From positions 1-58,741 of the forward strand of contig CACYOC010000023.1 of NCBI GenBank assembly GCA_902775975.1: a stretch of DNA of 58,741 bases, read 5' to 3'. This document shows, piece by piece, positions 10,701 to 16,898 of the stretch. This DNA is from an uncultured Bacteroidales bacterium. GTDB taxonomy: Bacteria > Bacteroidota > Bacteroidia > Bacteroidales > Bacteroidaceae. The notes under the pieces were generated by a model. That model ran no database searches. It had not been told where the DNA came from and saw only the letters and a program-made list of their open reading frames with translations. Made by a program: the position numbers and the translations under genes. The first letter of the stretch is position 1; the number at the start of each line of letters is the position of its first letter.

Positions 10701-11739
10701 ACTTGGAAGAGCCTTTACGGGGTGCGTAATAGGAGAATGTATTGATATTGGGCGACCAATAGCAAACACCATAGAAATAGGTTCCCAACCAGAGTCCGCC
10801 TTCGTTGTCTTTGGCAATGGAGAAAATGCTATAGTCCGGCAGGTTGTCGTAGGACGTACCGTCACCGTCAAAGGCTTTCAGTTCCTCAGTCTGGCAGTCC
10901 ACCTTCAAGAGACCACTTTCCGAACTCATCACCAACACGTTATTCTGGAAGGGGGTAATGGACTTTATATTATATACGGTACGCGCGGAAGAACCCTGCT
11001 TCACTTGAAGGGTCTTCTGGGTCTTGGTGCGATGGTCGTAATGGATAAGACCTGTGGTGTTCGTTCCTATCCAGAGGGTATTGTTATTATCGCAATAGAT
11101 AGATAGTATGGAAAACTTGTCGATGGCAGATGTGACAACCTTACCGGTATCAGGCATCAGACAGAAGAGTCCCTTGCCATCGGTTCCTGCCCAGACATTG
11201 CCGGCCATATCCAGTGCCAGCGTATTGATATATGGTGTAGGCAGTTCGGATTCATAGTGTTGCTTCACCCGGTAATCAGCACCAATACGGTAGATACCCT
11301 GACCATAGCAGCCCAACCAGATATCACCCGACTTGTCTTCAACGATGCCGTGGATACTGGTCTTGTCTGCACCGATGGGCTTGCCGTTCAACGAGATGTG
11401 TGTGAACGACTCCGTCTCACGGGTATAATAATACAGACCTTCCTTTGTGCCGACAAGAATGTGGCCTGACTTGTCTTCCAGCAGACAATGGATGAAGTTG
11501 TTGCCAATGCTGGTGGTGTCATTTGACTGTCGGCGGAATACTTTAAAATGTACACCGTCGAAACGGTTCAGGCCATCATTGGTACCAAACCACATAAAGC
11601 CTTCACTATCCTGCATGACTGCCCAGACACTATTATGCGAGAGACCGTTACTGGTCTGATAAATACGATATAAAGATGCCCTGGTTGAGATGACACCCAA
11701 GGTAAGAAAACTAATGAAGACGAACAAACGTTTAATCAT
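7786..11739 (-). CDS. Hybrid two-component system regulator of the SusCD locus
   Basis: 1317-aa one-protein sensor/regulator. A signal peptide is followed by about 700 residues of two-component-regulator propeller repeats (recurring NIWVGT/GNIWVST-type strands), a Y_Y_Y domain, a membrane segment near 770-795, a HisKA with intact H825 (AHEIRTPL), a HATPase with N-box (NLMSNAIKY) and G-box (DDGPGI, GSGLGL), a receiver domain with predicted phosphoacceptor D1114 (VSDIMMPEMDG), and an AraC-type DNA-binding domain at the C-terminus. Proteins of this type bind an oligosaccharide in the periplasm and switch on the neighbouring susCD genes. All signalling residues I can check are present. Confidence 0.96.
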   Translation of the reverse strand: MIKRLFVFISFLTLGVISTRASLYRIYQTSNGLSHNSVWAVMQDSEGFMWFGTNDGLNRFDGVHFKVFRRQSNDTTSIGNNFIHCLLEDKSGHILVGTKEGLYYYTRETESFTHISLNGKPIGADKTSIHGIVEDKSGDIWLGCYGQGIYRIGADYRVKQHYESELPTPYINTLALDMAGNVWAGTDGKGLFCLMPDTGKVVTSAIDKFSILSIYCDNNNTLWIGTNTTGLIHYDHRTKTQKTLQVKQGSSARTVYNIKSITPFQNNVLVMSSESGLLKVDCQTEELKAFDGDGTSYDNLPDYSIFSIAKDNEGGLWLGTYFYGVCYWSPNINTFSYYAPRKGSSKWSNSIIKRIVQGTGNDVWLSTRNYGLVRFNSVDETYSPFNVAGLSFNVQEMLADGPLLWINDYDRCLVAVDIASGRVVHKFTTENGLPSNIVNSMCKTTQGLIYIGTSKGVCVYDGSVLRRLTEIPAASVMKIIEDYKGNIWMATHFHGIFRLSADRKVTQYRHQVNNPHSLMGNNVNTIFQDTRGNIWVGTEGEGLGMMNPETGRIERQFRKSDGMPSNIIYGILEDVAGNIWVSTGDGLIKIDSQHFSIRHFRYIESLVDIHYLHNSCLRGSDDRLYFGGSNGYIVFDPQKLYDNQVPPIVHFTDLYINGQRMTPQTEGSPLSKPIDQTKAIELSASQSTFSFDIACLGYLSPEYNTVSYMLEGYDRDWQTLTNGNRHILYMNLPAGEYRLVVKGINNDGMESEPIALDIQVNRPFLLSRFMLFVYLLAALCLIAYAIRRYKRRLEAANQERMLKFSLDKEKELYEAKIGFFTNIAHEIRTPLSLISAPLDAILSSNEANQKTRSNLAIMKSNVQRLLELVNQLLDFRKVESQLMKLNVQSCRVSDVVMSICHRYEEYLRVHHLEMDTTGVQPGILCNLDQEAFVKMIGNLMSNAIKYAKKHISLTLQIRQDDNMLQFEITDDGPGIREEEQPKVFESFYQVDDHGKRPGSGLGLPLALNLAKMHGGSITLHSVYGEGSRFTLTLPMTLETQESLEEKPSTTVDETIEKASEPQDVVQVLIVEDNDELRDFVINNLGHPYHVFGAEHGIEALQQLENHSIDVIVSDIMMPEMDGLELCRVIKQNEAYAHIPIILLSAKTDMETKVAGLDIGAAAYLEKPFSMEQLRAQVNSIIENRNRLRERFIKSPLDFYKKPSADDAEERLNAEFVNKLNTLILDNLMNKDFSIDNLARMFYMSRSNFHKRVKGVTGETPNDYIRIVRLNKSAELLATGKYQIVEVCYMVGFNTPSYFSKCFQEHFHKLPKEYLNDL

Positions 11740-11758
11740 AACATCATTGAATTTGGTT

Positions 11759-11767
11759 GCAAAAATA
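11759..11767 (-). promoter_or_regulatory. Candidate -7 box of the hybrid-regulator gene
   Basis: Minus-strand TATTTTTGC lies about 20 bp before the ATG at 11739. A TTTG is 23 bp upstream, longer than the usual 19-21, so this promoter is only moderately supported. Confidence 0.4.
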
Positions 11768-11921
11768 CTATATTATAGCAGGAAGTGATGCAAATATTCT
11801 ACAATCGAATGCAACAAACATTCCATACTATCATAACTCTTTGCAAAGATACTAAAAAGGGACGAGAAAAAGGCCGTCATAAAACAGAAAAGGAAAGAAA
11901 CTTGCATCGATGTGTCAGATA

Positions 11922-11957
11922 TTGGTATTCTGAAAGTCAGTTTCTTTCTATCTTTGC
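11922..11957 (+). promoter_or_regulatory. Promoter of the secreted-protein gene at 12002
   Basis: TATCTTTGC (11949-11957) is a good Bacteroidetes -7 box. A TTGG at 11922 could be the -33 element, with slightly long spacing. The leader is about 40 nt. Confidence 0.55.
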
Positions 11958-12001
11958 ATCAGAAATTTATTATTTTATTATTCATTTAAAACAAAGGTAT
12001 T

Positions 12002-12757
12002 ATGAACAGCTTTACAAAATTTTTCTCTGTGGTAGCACTTGCTACTATTGCAACCGTTTCGAACGCTCAGACCCCGACCACACCTCCTACACTGAAGTGG
12101 GCTCCTGAGGAGATCGGTGTCATCTATGCTGCCGATCAGGACACCTACTGGGATGTGATGAGAGACGGCGACGGCAACCCTGCCAACTCATGGTCTCCTG
12201 TTACCTGGGGACAGACCTGCGTCATCAGCGATGACGAGTGTGGTGACGGTGCTGCTATCCGCATCGACAATCTCGACTTCCTGCCCATGCAGTTCAAGAA
12301 GACGATGGACTTCAGCGACTACCGTTTCTTCCACATCGAATACTGGGTGAGTGCAGACATGCAGTTAGACATGACTTTCCAAAACTGGTGGCCCGGTGAG
12401 AAGTTCGTTTCTTCCATCTACGACCTGAAGGCCGGTCAGTGGAATGTCATTGACATCGACCTAGACCAGGAGTCTTTCACCTGGAGCAAGAAAAAGGAGA
12501 TTCCCCAGCACTGCGTCAACGTGTTCAAACTGGGTGGCGAAAACGTGGATCAAGAGACGCATCCCTACGCTCCTGTCATTTGGATGACCAACATCATCTG
12601 CCATAACGATGCTTCTGTACTGCCTGCTGGCATCGACGAGATGAAGGCCAATCGTCAGAACGGCAAGAACATCCGCTACAACCTCGCTGGTCAGCGTGTC
12701 GGCAACGACTACAAAGGACTGGTGCTCATGAACGGCAAAAAGATGGTGATGAAGTAA
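12002..12757 (+). CDS. Secreted protein with T9SS-type C-terminal tail, function unknown
   Basis: 251-aa protein with a signal peptide (1-22, ending SNAQ). Residues about 30-205 form a beta-rich, tryptophan-rich domain (SWSPVTWG, NWWPGEKF) resembling a galactose-binding or carbohydrate-binding fold; this is an inference from composition, not a motif match. The C-terminus (NLAGQRVGNDYKG, then NGKKMVMK) matches the sorting tail recurring in three other proteins of this window (15389, 50250, 52464), so export by the type IX system is likely. It has its own promoter at 11922-11957 and a terminator at 12781-12816. Confidence 0.8.
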   Translation: MNSFTKFFSVVALATIATVSNAQTPTTPPTLKWAPEEIGVIYAADQDTYWDVMRDGDGNPANSWSPVTWGQTCVISDDECGDGAAIRIDNLDFLPMQFKKTMDFSDYRFFHIEYWVSADMQLDMTFQNWWPGEKFVSSIYDLKAGQWNVIDIDLDQESFTWSKKKEIPQHCVNVFKLGGENVDQETHPYAPVIWMTNIICHNDASVLPAGIDEMKANRQNGKNIRYNLAGQRVGNDYKGLVLMNGKKMVMK

Positions 12758-12780
12758 TCGCCCGCAATGTTACATTCGCA

Positions 12781-12816
12781 AAAAAAGACCGCCCTCCTGC
12801 GTGAGCGGTCTTTTTT
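12781..12816. terminator. Bidirectional terminator between convergent genes
   Basis: Perfect 12-bp stem (AAAAAAGACCGC / GCGGTCTTTTTT) with a 12-nt loop. It serves both the secreted-protein gene ending at 12757 and the ROK kinase gene ending at 12835. Confidence 0.9.
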
Positions 12817-12834
12817 ATGTATGATGGTGTAAGA

Positions 12835-13815
12835 CTATAGCTCCCAGCCGATGGCAGAGGCACCGAGGACGGCGGCACTGCTGCCGTCAAGTCCGCTAAT
12901 CAGGAACTGGGCATCCTTGAAAAGCGACTGCACATGCTCCTGATAGCTCTCGCGGATAGGCTTCATAATCAGTTCTCCTGCCTTGGTCATACCACCGAAG
13001 AAGATGAATGCCTCAGGAGCTGAGAAAGCGGCAAAGTTGGCACATGCCTCACCCAGCATGTGGCCAGTGAAGCGATATATCTCCTGTGCTATCTCATCGC
13101 CTTTCTCTGCTGCCACACTCACGTCAAGTGAGGTAATCTCCTCGGGGGTCAAACCGCGAAGCATGGAAGGGCGCACATCCTTTATCAGCATCTCACGGGC
13201 AGTACGTGCCACACCCGTTGCCGAGCAGTAGGTCTCCAGACAGCCCTTCCTGCCACAACCGCAGGAGCGTCCGTTCTCACTGCGCACGACAACATGCCCT
13301 AACTCACCGGCAAAACCGTTGGAGCCATAGACCAGCTTGCCGTCGATGACGATGCCAGAACCGACACCTGTTCCTAATGTCAGCACGATAAAGTTTTTCA
13401 TACCACGAGCTACGCCGTAGGTCATCTCGCCAATGGCGGCAGCATTGGCATCGTTGGTCAGTGCCACAGGCACTCCCAACCGTTCGCTGAACATACCTGC
13501 CAAAGGCACCACCACATCGTGGGCCCACGGTAGGTTGGGTGCATACTCAATGGTGCCGTGATAGTAGTTACCATTAGGGGCACCTATGCCCATTGCCTTG
13601 ATAGTCCCGATGCCACCGACCTCCTCAATGATAGGGTGCAGGGCTGTCATGCATGCCTCTACGTATGCTTCAGCATGCTCGAATCCACCCGTTTTGATGG
13701 CTGTTGTCGCCTTGATATCGCCACGGGCATCCACGATACCAAATACGGAATTGGTACCGCCTAAGTCCAGACCAATAACGTAAGGCTTGACGGTTTGTTT
13801 CTGTTCATTCATCAT
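12835..13815 (-). CDS. ROK-family sugar kinase, glucokinase-like
   Basis: 326-aa cytoplasmic kinase. The N-terminal ATP-binding motif is GLDLGGTNSVFGIV. The ROK signature with zinc-binding cysteines (CGCGRKGCLETYCS) follows GELGHVVV near residue 180, and the substrate loop contains NDANAAAIGE. Glucose is the usual substrate of close relatives, but N-acetylated hexoses are possible. It overlaps the DUF4861 gene by 11 bp, so the two are translationally coupled. Two adjacent ATGs are present; I take the first. Confidence 0.9.
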   Translation of the reverse strand: MMNEQKQTVKPYVIGLDLGGTNSVFGIVDARGDIKATTAIKTGGFEHAEAYVEACMTALHPIIEEVGGIGTIKAMGIGAPNGNYYHGTIEYAPNLPWAHDVVVPLAGMFSERLGVPVALTNDANAAAIGEMTYGVARGMKNFIVLTLGTGVGSGIVIDGKLVYGSNGFAGELGHVVVRSENGRSCGCGRKGCLETYCSATGVARTAREMLIKDVRPSMLRGLTPEEITSLDVSVAAEKGDEIAQEIYRFTGHMLGEACANFAAFSAPEAFIFFGGMTKAGELIMKPIRESYQEHVQSLFKDAQFLISGLDGSSAAVLGASAIGWEL

Positions 13816-14953
13816 GTTTTATGTTTTCTAAGTTGTGTGTGTGTACCTTGATTTTCAAAGGATGACGTCTGGCTTCCATGAAGCCTTCGATACGCAGTTG
13901 CCACTCCGCCTGCGAGCGGACGTCGAACTCGCTCCAGGCGGCACCGAAGAAATAATGGAATCTGCCGCCCGTATAATTTTTCAGGATTCCCAAAGCATGA
14001 CTCTCCATCTGGGTAATGGTGACTTTCGCGTCAGGAAACAATAATGCAGTATAAATCTGGCACTGATGACGCTCAGGATCGACGGTGGGGTCGGCATAGT
14101 GGACATAGTCTTTGCCGATGACTACGGGTTTGGGGTCGGCAGGACGAATGGCAAGACCGGCGGCGATGTCTATGCCCGACGGTAAAACGTCGGGAGCAGT
14201 GGCGGTGTACCATACCCACGCTTCGCAGAAGTTCGAGCCCTTGTCGAGCGAGAGGATGCGATGCTCGGTGATGCCGTCCGCCGTGGCAGGGAAGTTTACC
14301 TGAAAGGTAAAGCGCAACGGGCCCTTGTCCAGAATCTTATAGGTTTCGTAGCACCACGGATAGACTATCTTACCATCACGTATCATGCATGGCGTTCCAC
14401 AGCCTAACGTAGGACCGACACCATAGCAGTCGAGGGCCTTGCCGTAGTCGAGGTGGAACGACACGCGAGGGTCGTTGCGGTAGAGTTCGTCGAGCACCAG
14501 CTCTGAAGTGCGCTTCACCCATACGTCGTGACCGAAGCCACGTTCTCCTCGTCGCTGCAGGGCAGGGCCATAGAGGCGGAAGCCTATGCGGTCGTTCTCG
14601 AAGGCGATGTCATCAAGGCGACCGGGATAGTGGCGACCAGCGACCCACGAGAGTCCCGGGAGAGCAGGTGTTCCCGGCTGGATGCTATATGATGTCTTGC
14701 CGCGAGGTCGCACATAGACGCTCAACAGAAGCTTACCATCGTGCGTCCACTGTGTCTGCTGCTCTATGCCGAAGACATCTCTTACCACGACGTTTGTCTG
14801 GGGCTTCACGCCCAGCTGTTCTGCACTGATGGCAATCAGTTCTGAACGCTGTAGGTCTGTGGTATTCTCTACCGTAATGGTTTGCTGCGCCACCGCCACA
14901 GAGCAGAACACCATATAAACGCCCAAGAGCACCTCTTTCAGATACAGTTTCAT
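13805..14953 (-). CDS. Exported DUF4861-family protein
   Basis: 382-aa protein with a signal peptide (1-22, ending SVAVAQ) and no lipobox, so probably periplasmic. The all-beta body fits DUF4861, a family often found near polysaccharide-degradation genes and without an established reaction. Its stop overlaps the start of the ROK kinase gene, and upstream lies a truncated sugar-transporter gene. That arrangement suggests a former cassette of carbohydrate processing, uptake and phosphorylation. Confidence 0.8.
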   Translation of the reverse strand: MKLYLKEVLLGVYMVFCSVAVAQQTITVENTTDLQRSELIAISAEQLGVKPQTNVVVRDVFGIEQQTQWTHDGKLLLSVYVRPRGKTSYSIQPGTPALPGLSWVAGRHYPGRLDDIAFENDRIGFRLYGPALQRRGERGFGHDVWVKRTSELVLDELYRNDPRVSFHLDYGKALDCYGVGPTLGCGTPCMIRDGKIVYPWCYETYKILDKGPLRFTFQVNFPATADGITEHRILSLDKGSNFCEAWVWYTATAPDVLPSGIDIAAGLAIRPADPKPVVIGKDYVHYADPTVDPERHQCQIYTALLFPDAKVTITQMESHALGILKNYTGGRFHYFFGAAWSEFDVRSQAEWQLRIEGFMEARRHPLKIKVHTHNLENIKHDE

Positions 14954-14954
14954 G

Positions 14955-14997
14955 TTTCGCCTTTTCGTTTTTTTACCTTTTTACTTTTACCTTTACC
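14955..14997. repeat. Short A/T-rich direct repeats (TTTTACCTTT type)
   Basis: Imperfect tandem copies of a TTTTTACC/TTTTACTT unit lie exactly where the transporter reading frame is lost. Similar simple repeats occur between other genes of the window (16791-16820, 35630-35665, 36678-36697, 39283-39330, 42241-42283). Confidence 0.6.
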
Positions 14998-15166
14998 CCG
15001 TAGGCACGCCGAGCAGGAAGAACCATACAAACACGACAGAAGGAATGAGGCTGGCCATCGTTGATGACCAGCCAAAAGCCTTTGCTGCATAGTCGCTGGA
15101 AATGCCAACGATGTCGCAGAATCCCATCACGAAGAAAGCGAACAGTACAGGAATTGCTTTCGTCAT
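14993..15166 (-). pseudogene. Remnant of an MFS sugar transporter, first 57 residues only
   Basis: The frame reads MTKAIPVLFAFFVMGFCDIV... and ends LLGVPTG-stop. This is the characteristic first membrane segment and loop of the Bacteroidetes sugar-porter MFS proteins that start MT(K)xIPVLxxFFVMGFCDIVGISSDY; a complete one has about 400 residues. The break falls at the position where the cytoplasmic loop after the second helix should begin, and A/T-rich simple repeats replace the rest. It sits between the 57-aa acidic peptide gene (18-bp gap) and the DUF4861 gene, in the place where the operon's permease would be. It could be translated but cannot be a working transporter. Confidence 0.8.
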
Positions 15167-15184
15167 AATATGATATCGTCTATT

Positions 15185-15358
15185 TTATTCCTCCTCCCAA
15201 TCGAAGTCGTCATCGAACTCACGGCCGAGGGCCTCTTTGCTGGAGTCGAAGTCCGCCGAGTTATACATCGTGGTACCTGTTTCCCCGCTACCAGCTAAGA
15301 TGCTCTGCTGACAGTTGAGGGGAATCACCTGAATTTGGGGCTTGATATACTTTTTCAT
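15185..15358 (-). CDS. 57-aa acidic small protein with a MKKYIKP start and LAGSG motif
   Basis: Sequence features: MKKYIKPQIQVIPL at the N-terminus, ILAGSGET at 20-27, and a strongly acidic end (FDDDFDWEEE). Short proteins with this plan (MKKYxKPxIxVxxL, then LAGS or LLAG, then a variable acidic tail) are, from memory, common in Prevotella and have no assigned function. It follows the secreted T9SS-tail protein by 30 bp and precedes the transporter remnant by 18 bp, so it is co-transcribed. There is no signal peptide or membrane segment. The LAGSG site recalls leader-peptide cleavage sites, but no processing enzyme is nearby. Confidence 0.7.
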   Translation of the reverse strand: MKKYIKPQIQVIPLNCQQSILAGSGETGTTMYNSADFDSSKEALGREFDDDFDWEEE

Positions 15359-15388
15359 ATTCTTCGTCGTTTTTTTCGTTCAACATGT

Positions 15389-16390
15389 TTACTTCTGAAT
15401 CATCTTACGGCCGTTCTTGATGACCACACCCTTATAGTCCTTGCCTACACGCTGTCCGCTGAGGTTAAAGATGTCACTTCTTTCATCTACCATCTTACCT
15501 CTTACGTCAGCAATACCAGTCGTCTCACCGTCGTCAAAGACAATGCTCAGGGAGTGAGCCTCAGCATCGGGGAGTGTAACATAGCAGCGGAAAGAATTTA
15601 TGGCATAGTTGTTAACATCAACCTTATAGAAACCGATACCATTTTTGCCATCTTGTAAGACATAACTATTGGCAGGAACATAATGAGGCTGAAAAAGGCC
15701 ATACAGATCATTATTTTCTGAAGTGACATCATTTATATATTTGCGATCTGACTCTGGGTTTGTAGTTGTATACGATGCCGTATAGTTTTCTGCAAAGCTA
15801 AAAGAATATTTACCAGCCTTGTCTGCATTTAAAAGTACGGGCGTATTTGCATGAAGGGTTCCCGATACTTCTTTCGCATTTAGGCAGGTTTTGACGGCAT
15901 CATATTCAAGAGTATATGCACGCACACCACCGGGAATCGTAGCATCAGCAGGAAGAACCAAAGTCGTAGCTAATGCGCTTCCTATCAATACATCAAAAGA
16001 AGTAGCCTTTGTAACTGTAACTTTATGTTCTGTAAAATCAAAAACTACTTTCATGACGGCAGCAGATACATCTTCAACGGTGTTAAAAGAAAACGTATTG
16101 TCGGTTTTTTTCATAGTCAACCAATGCTCATTTCTAGAATCTTTTGTCTCAGCTAATCCAGGTTTCCATGTACTAGTACCACAAGAATTACCATAATGTG
16201 CCATGTATCGTATAGTAGTATGGTTATCTGTGTTCTCTTCTGTTTCAGGAATAACACACATTTGTTGCCATTTTGCATCACCAAGGCAATATCCTGACGA
16301 ATATAACTGCCACTGTTGTGCCCACGCCCCCATGGTGACGACCATGAGGCATAAAAGAACTAAAATACGTTTTGTTGTTTTCATAATCAT
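15389..16390 (-). CDS. Secreted protein with T9SS-type C-terminal tail, function unknown
   Basis: 333-aa protein (the second ATG, two codons in, is an equally good start). A signal peptide ends in GAWAQ. An N-terminal beta domain is followed by a lower-complexity beta region and a tail with IFNLSGQRVGKDYKG and NGRKMIQK, almost the same as the tail of the protein at 12002. There is no catalytic motif I can name. It heads an operon that continues with the 57-aa peptide, the transporter remnant, the DUF4861 protein and the ROK kinase. Confidence 0.8.
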   Translation of the reverse strand: MIMKTTKRILVLLCLMVVTMGAWAQQWQLYSSGYCLGDAKWQQMCVIPETEENTDNHTTIRYMAHYGNSCGTSTWKPGLAETKDSRNEHWLTMKKTDNTFSFNTVEDVSAAVMKVVFDFTEHKVTVTKATSFDVLIGSALATTLVLPADATIPGGVRAYTLEYDAVKTCLNAKEVSGTLHANTPVLLNADKAGKYSFSFAENYTASYTTTNPESDRKYINDVTSENNDLYGLFQPHYVPANSYVLQDGKNGIGFYKVDVNNYAINSFRCYVTLPDAEAHSLSIVFDDGETTGIADVRGKMVDERSDIFNLSGQRVGKDYKGVVIKNGRKMIQK

Positions 16391-16421
16391 TTGTTTTTTT
16401 GGTGAATAAATTATTATGCCG

Positions 16422-16430
16422 CAAAAGTAT
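16422..16430 (-). promoter_or_regulatory. -7 box for the operon starting at 16390
   Basis: Minus-strand TACTTTTGC, about 30 bp before the start codon. The rest of 16391-16624 holds no convincing gene. Confidence 0.5.
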
Positions 16431-16624
16431 TGCGAAAACAGAACTTAAACTACCAGAATACAACAATTGAATGCAAAAATATTGTTTATATAGCAAAAAG
16501 ACCGATTTCTTTGACCTGAGGGTATGGTGTTGCTATCACCTCAAGGCGGAGACAAACGCTCCATTACAGGAAAAATCATGGTTGAACCGGAATCTAAAAC
16601 GGAACCTCGAAAGGAGAGAAAAAC

Positions 16625-16651
16625 AAAGCCCGCTGACAATCAGCGGGCTTT
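16625..16651 (-). terminator. Terminator of the tRNA-Ser transcript
   Basis: Perfect 12-bp stem (AAAGCCCGCTGA and its complement) with a 3-nt loop. On the minus strand it is followed by a T-rich run. It lies 13 bp past the tRNA 3' end. Confidence 0.85.
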
Positions 16652-16663
16652 AAATCTTGAAAG

Positions 16664-16748
16664 CGGAGAGAGAGGGATTCGAACCCCCGGTACCTCTCGG
16701 TACGACGGTTTTCAAGACCGTTGTAATCGACCACTCTACCATCTCTCC
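16664..16748 (-). tRNA. tRNA-Ser (anticodon UGA)
   Basis: 85-nt class II tRNA. The acceptor stem is GGAGAGA/TCTCTCC with discriminator G. The anticodon loop reads CTTGAAA, giving UGA. A long variable arm (GTACCGAGAGGTAC) and a T loop GGTTCGAATCC are present. CCA is not encoded. A -7 box lies at 16775-16783. Confidence 0.95.
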
Positions 16749-16774
16749 AGTGCTCGGTTGTCTCGAAAGCGGCT

Positions 16775-16783
16775 GCAAAGGTA
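16775..16783 (-). promoter_or_regulatory. -7 box of the tRNA-Ser gene
   Basis: Minus-strand TACCTTTGC, about 27 bp before the mature 5' end. A short GAAAAGTG simple repeat lies upstream at 16791-16820. Confidence 0.6.
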
Positions 16784-16862
16784 CGAAAAAGAAGTGAAAA
16801 GTGAAAAGTGAAAAGTGAAAAATGTCTTTTTCGTTAAGGTTTTTTAAGAAAATGGGTATATG

Positions 16863-16894
16863 TTTGGTGTTTTGGACACTATTTTGTAACTTTG
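16863..16894 (+). promoter_or_regulatory. Promoter of mutS2, likely leaderless
   Basis: TTTG at 16863, a 20-bp spacer, then TAACTTTG at 16887-16894. The mutS2 ATG is at 16899, so transcription should start at or one base from the start codon. Confidence 0.65.
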
Positions 16895-16898
16895 CAGC

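Noticed and set aside
16471-16653. 60-codon plus-strand frame upstream of tRNA-Ser
   Set aside because: It runs into the terminator hairpin of the tRNA and has no family resemblance.
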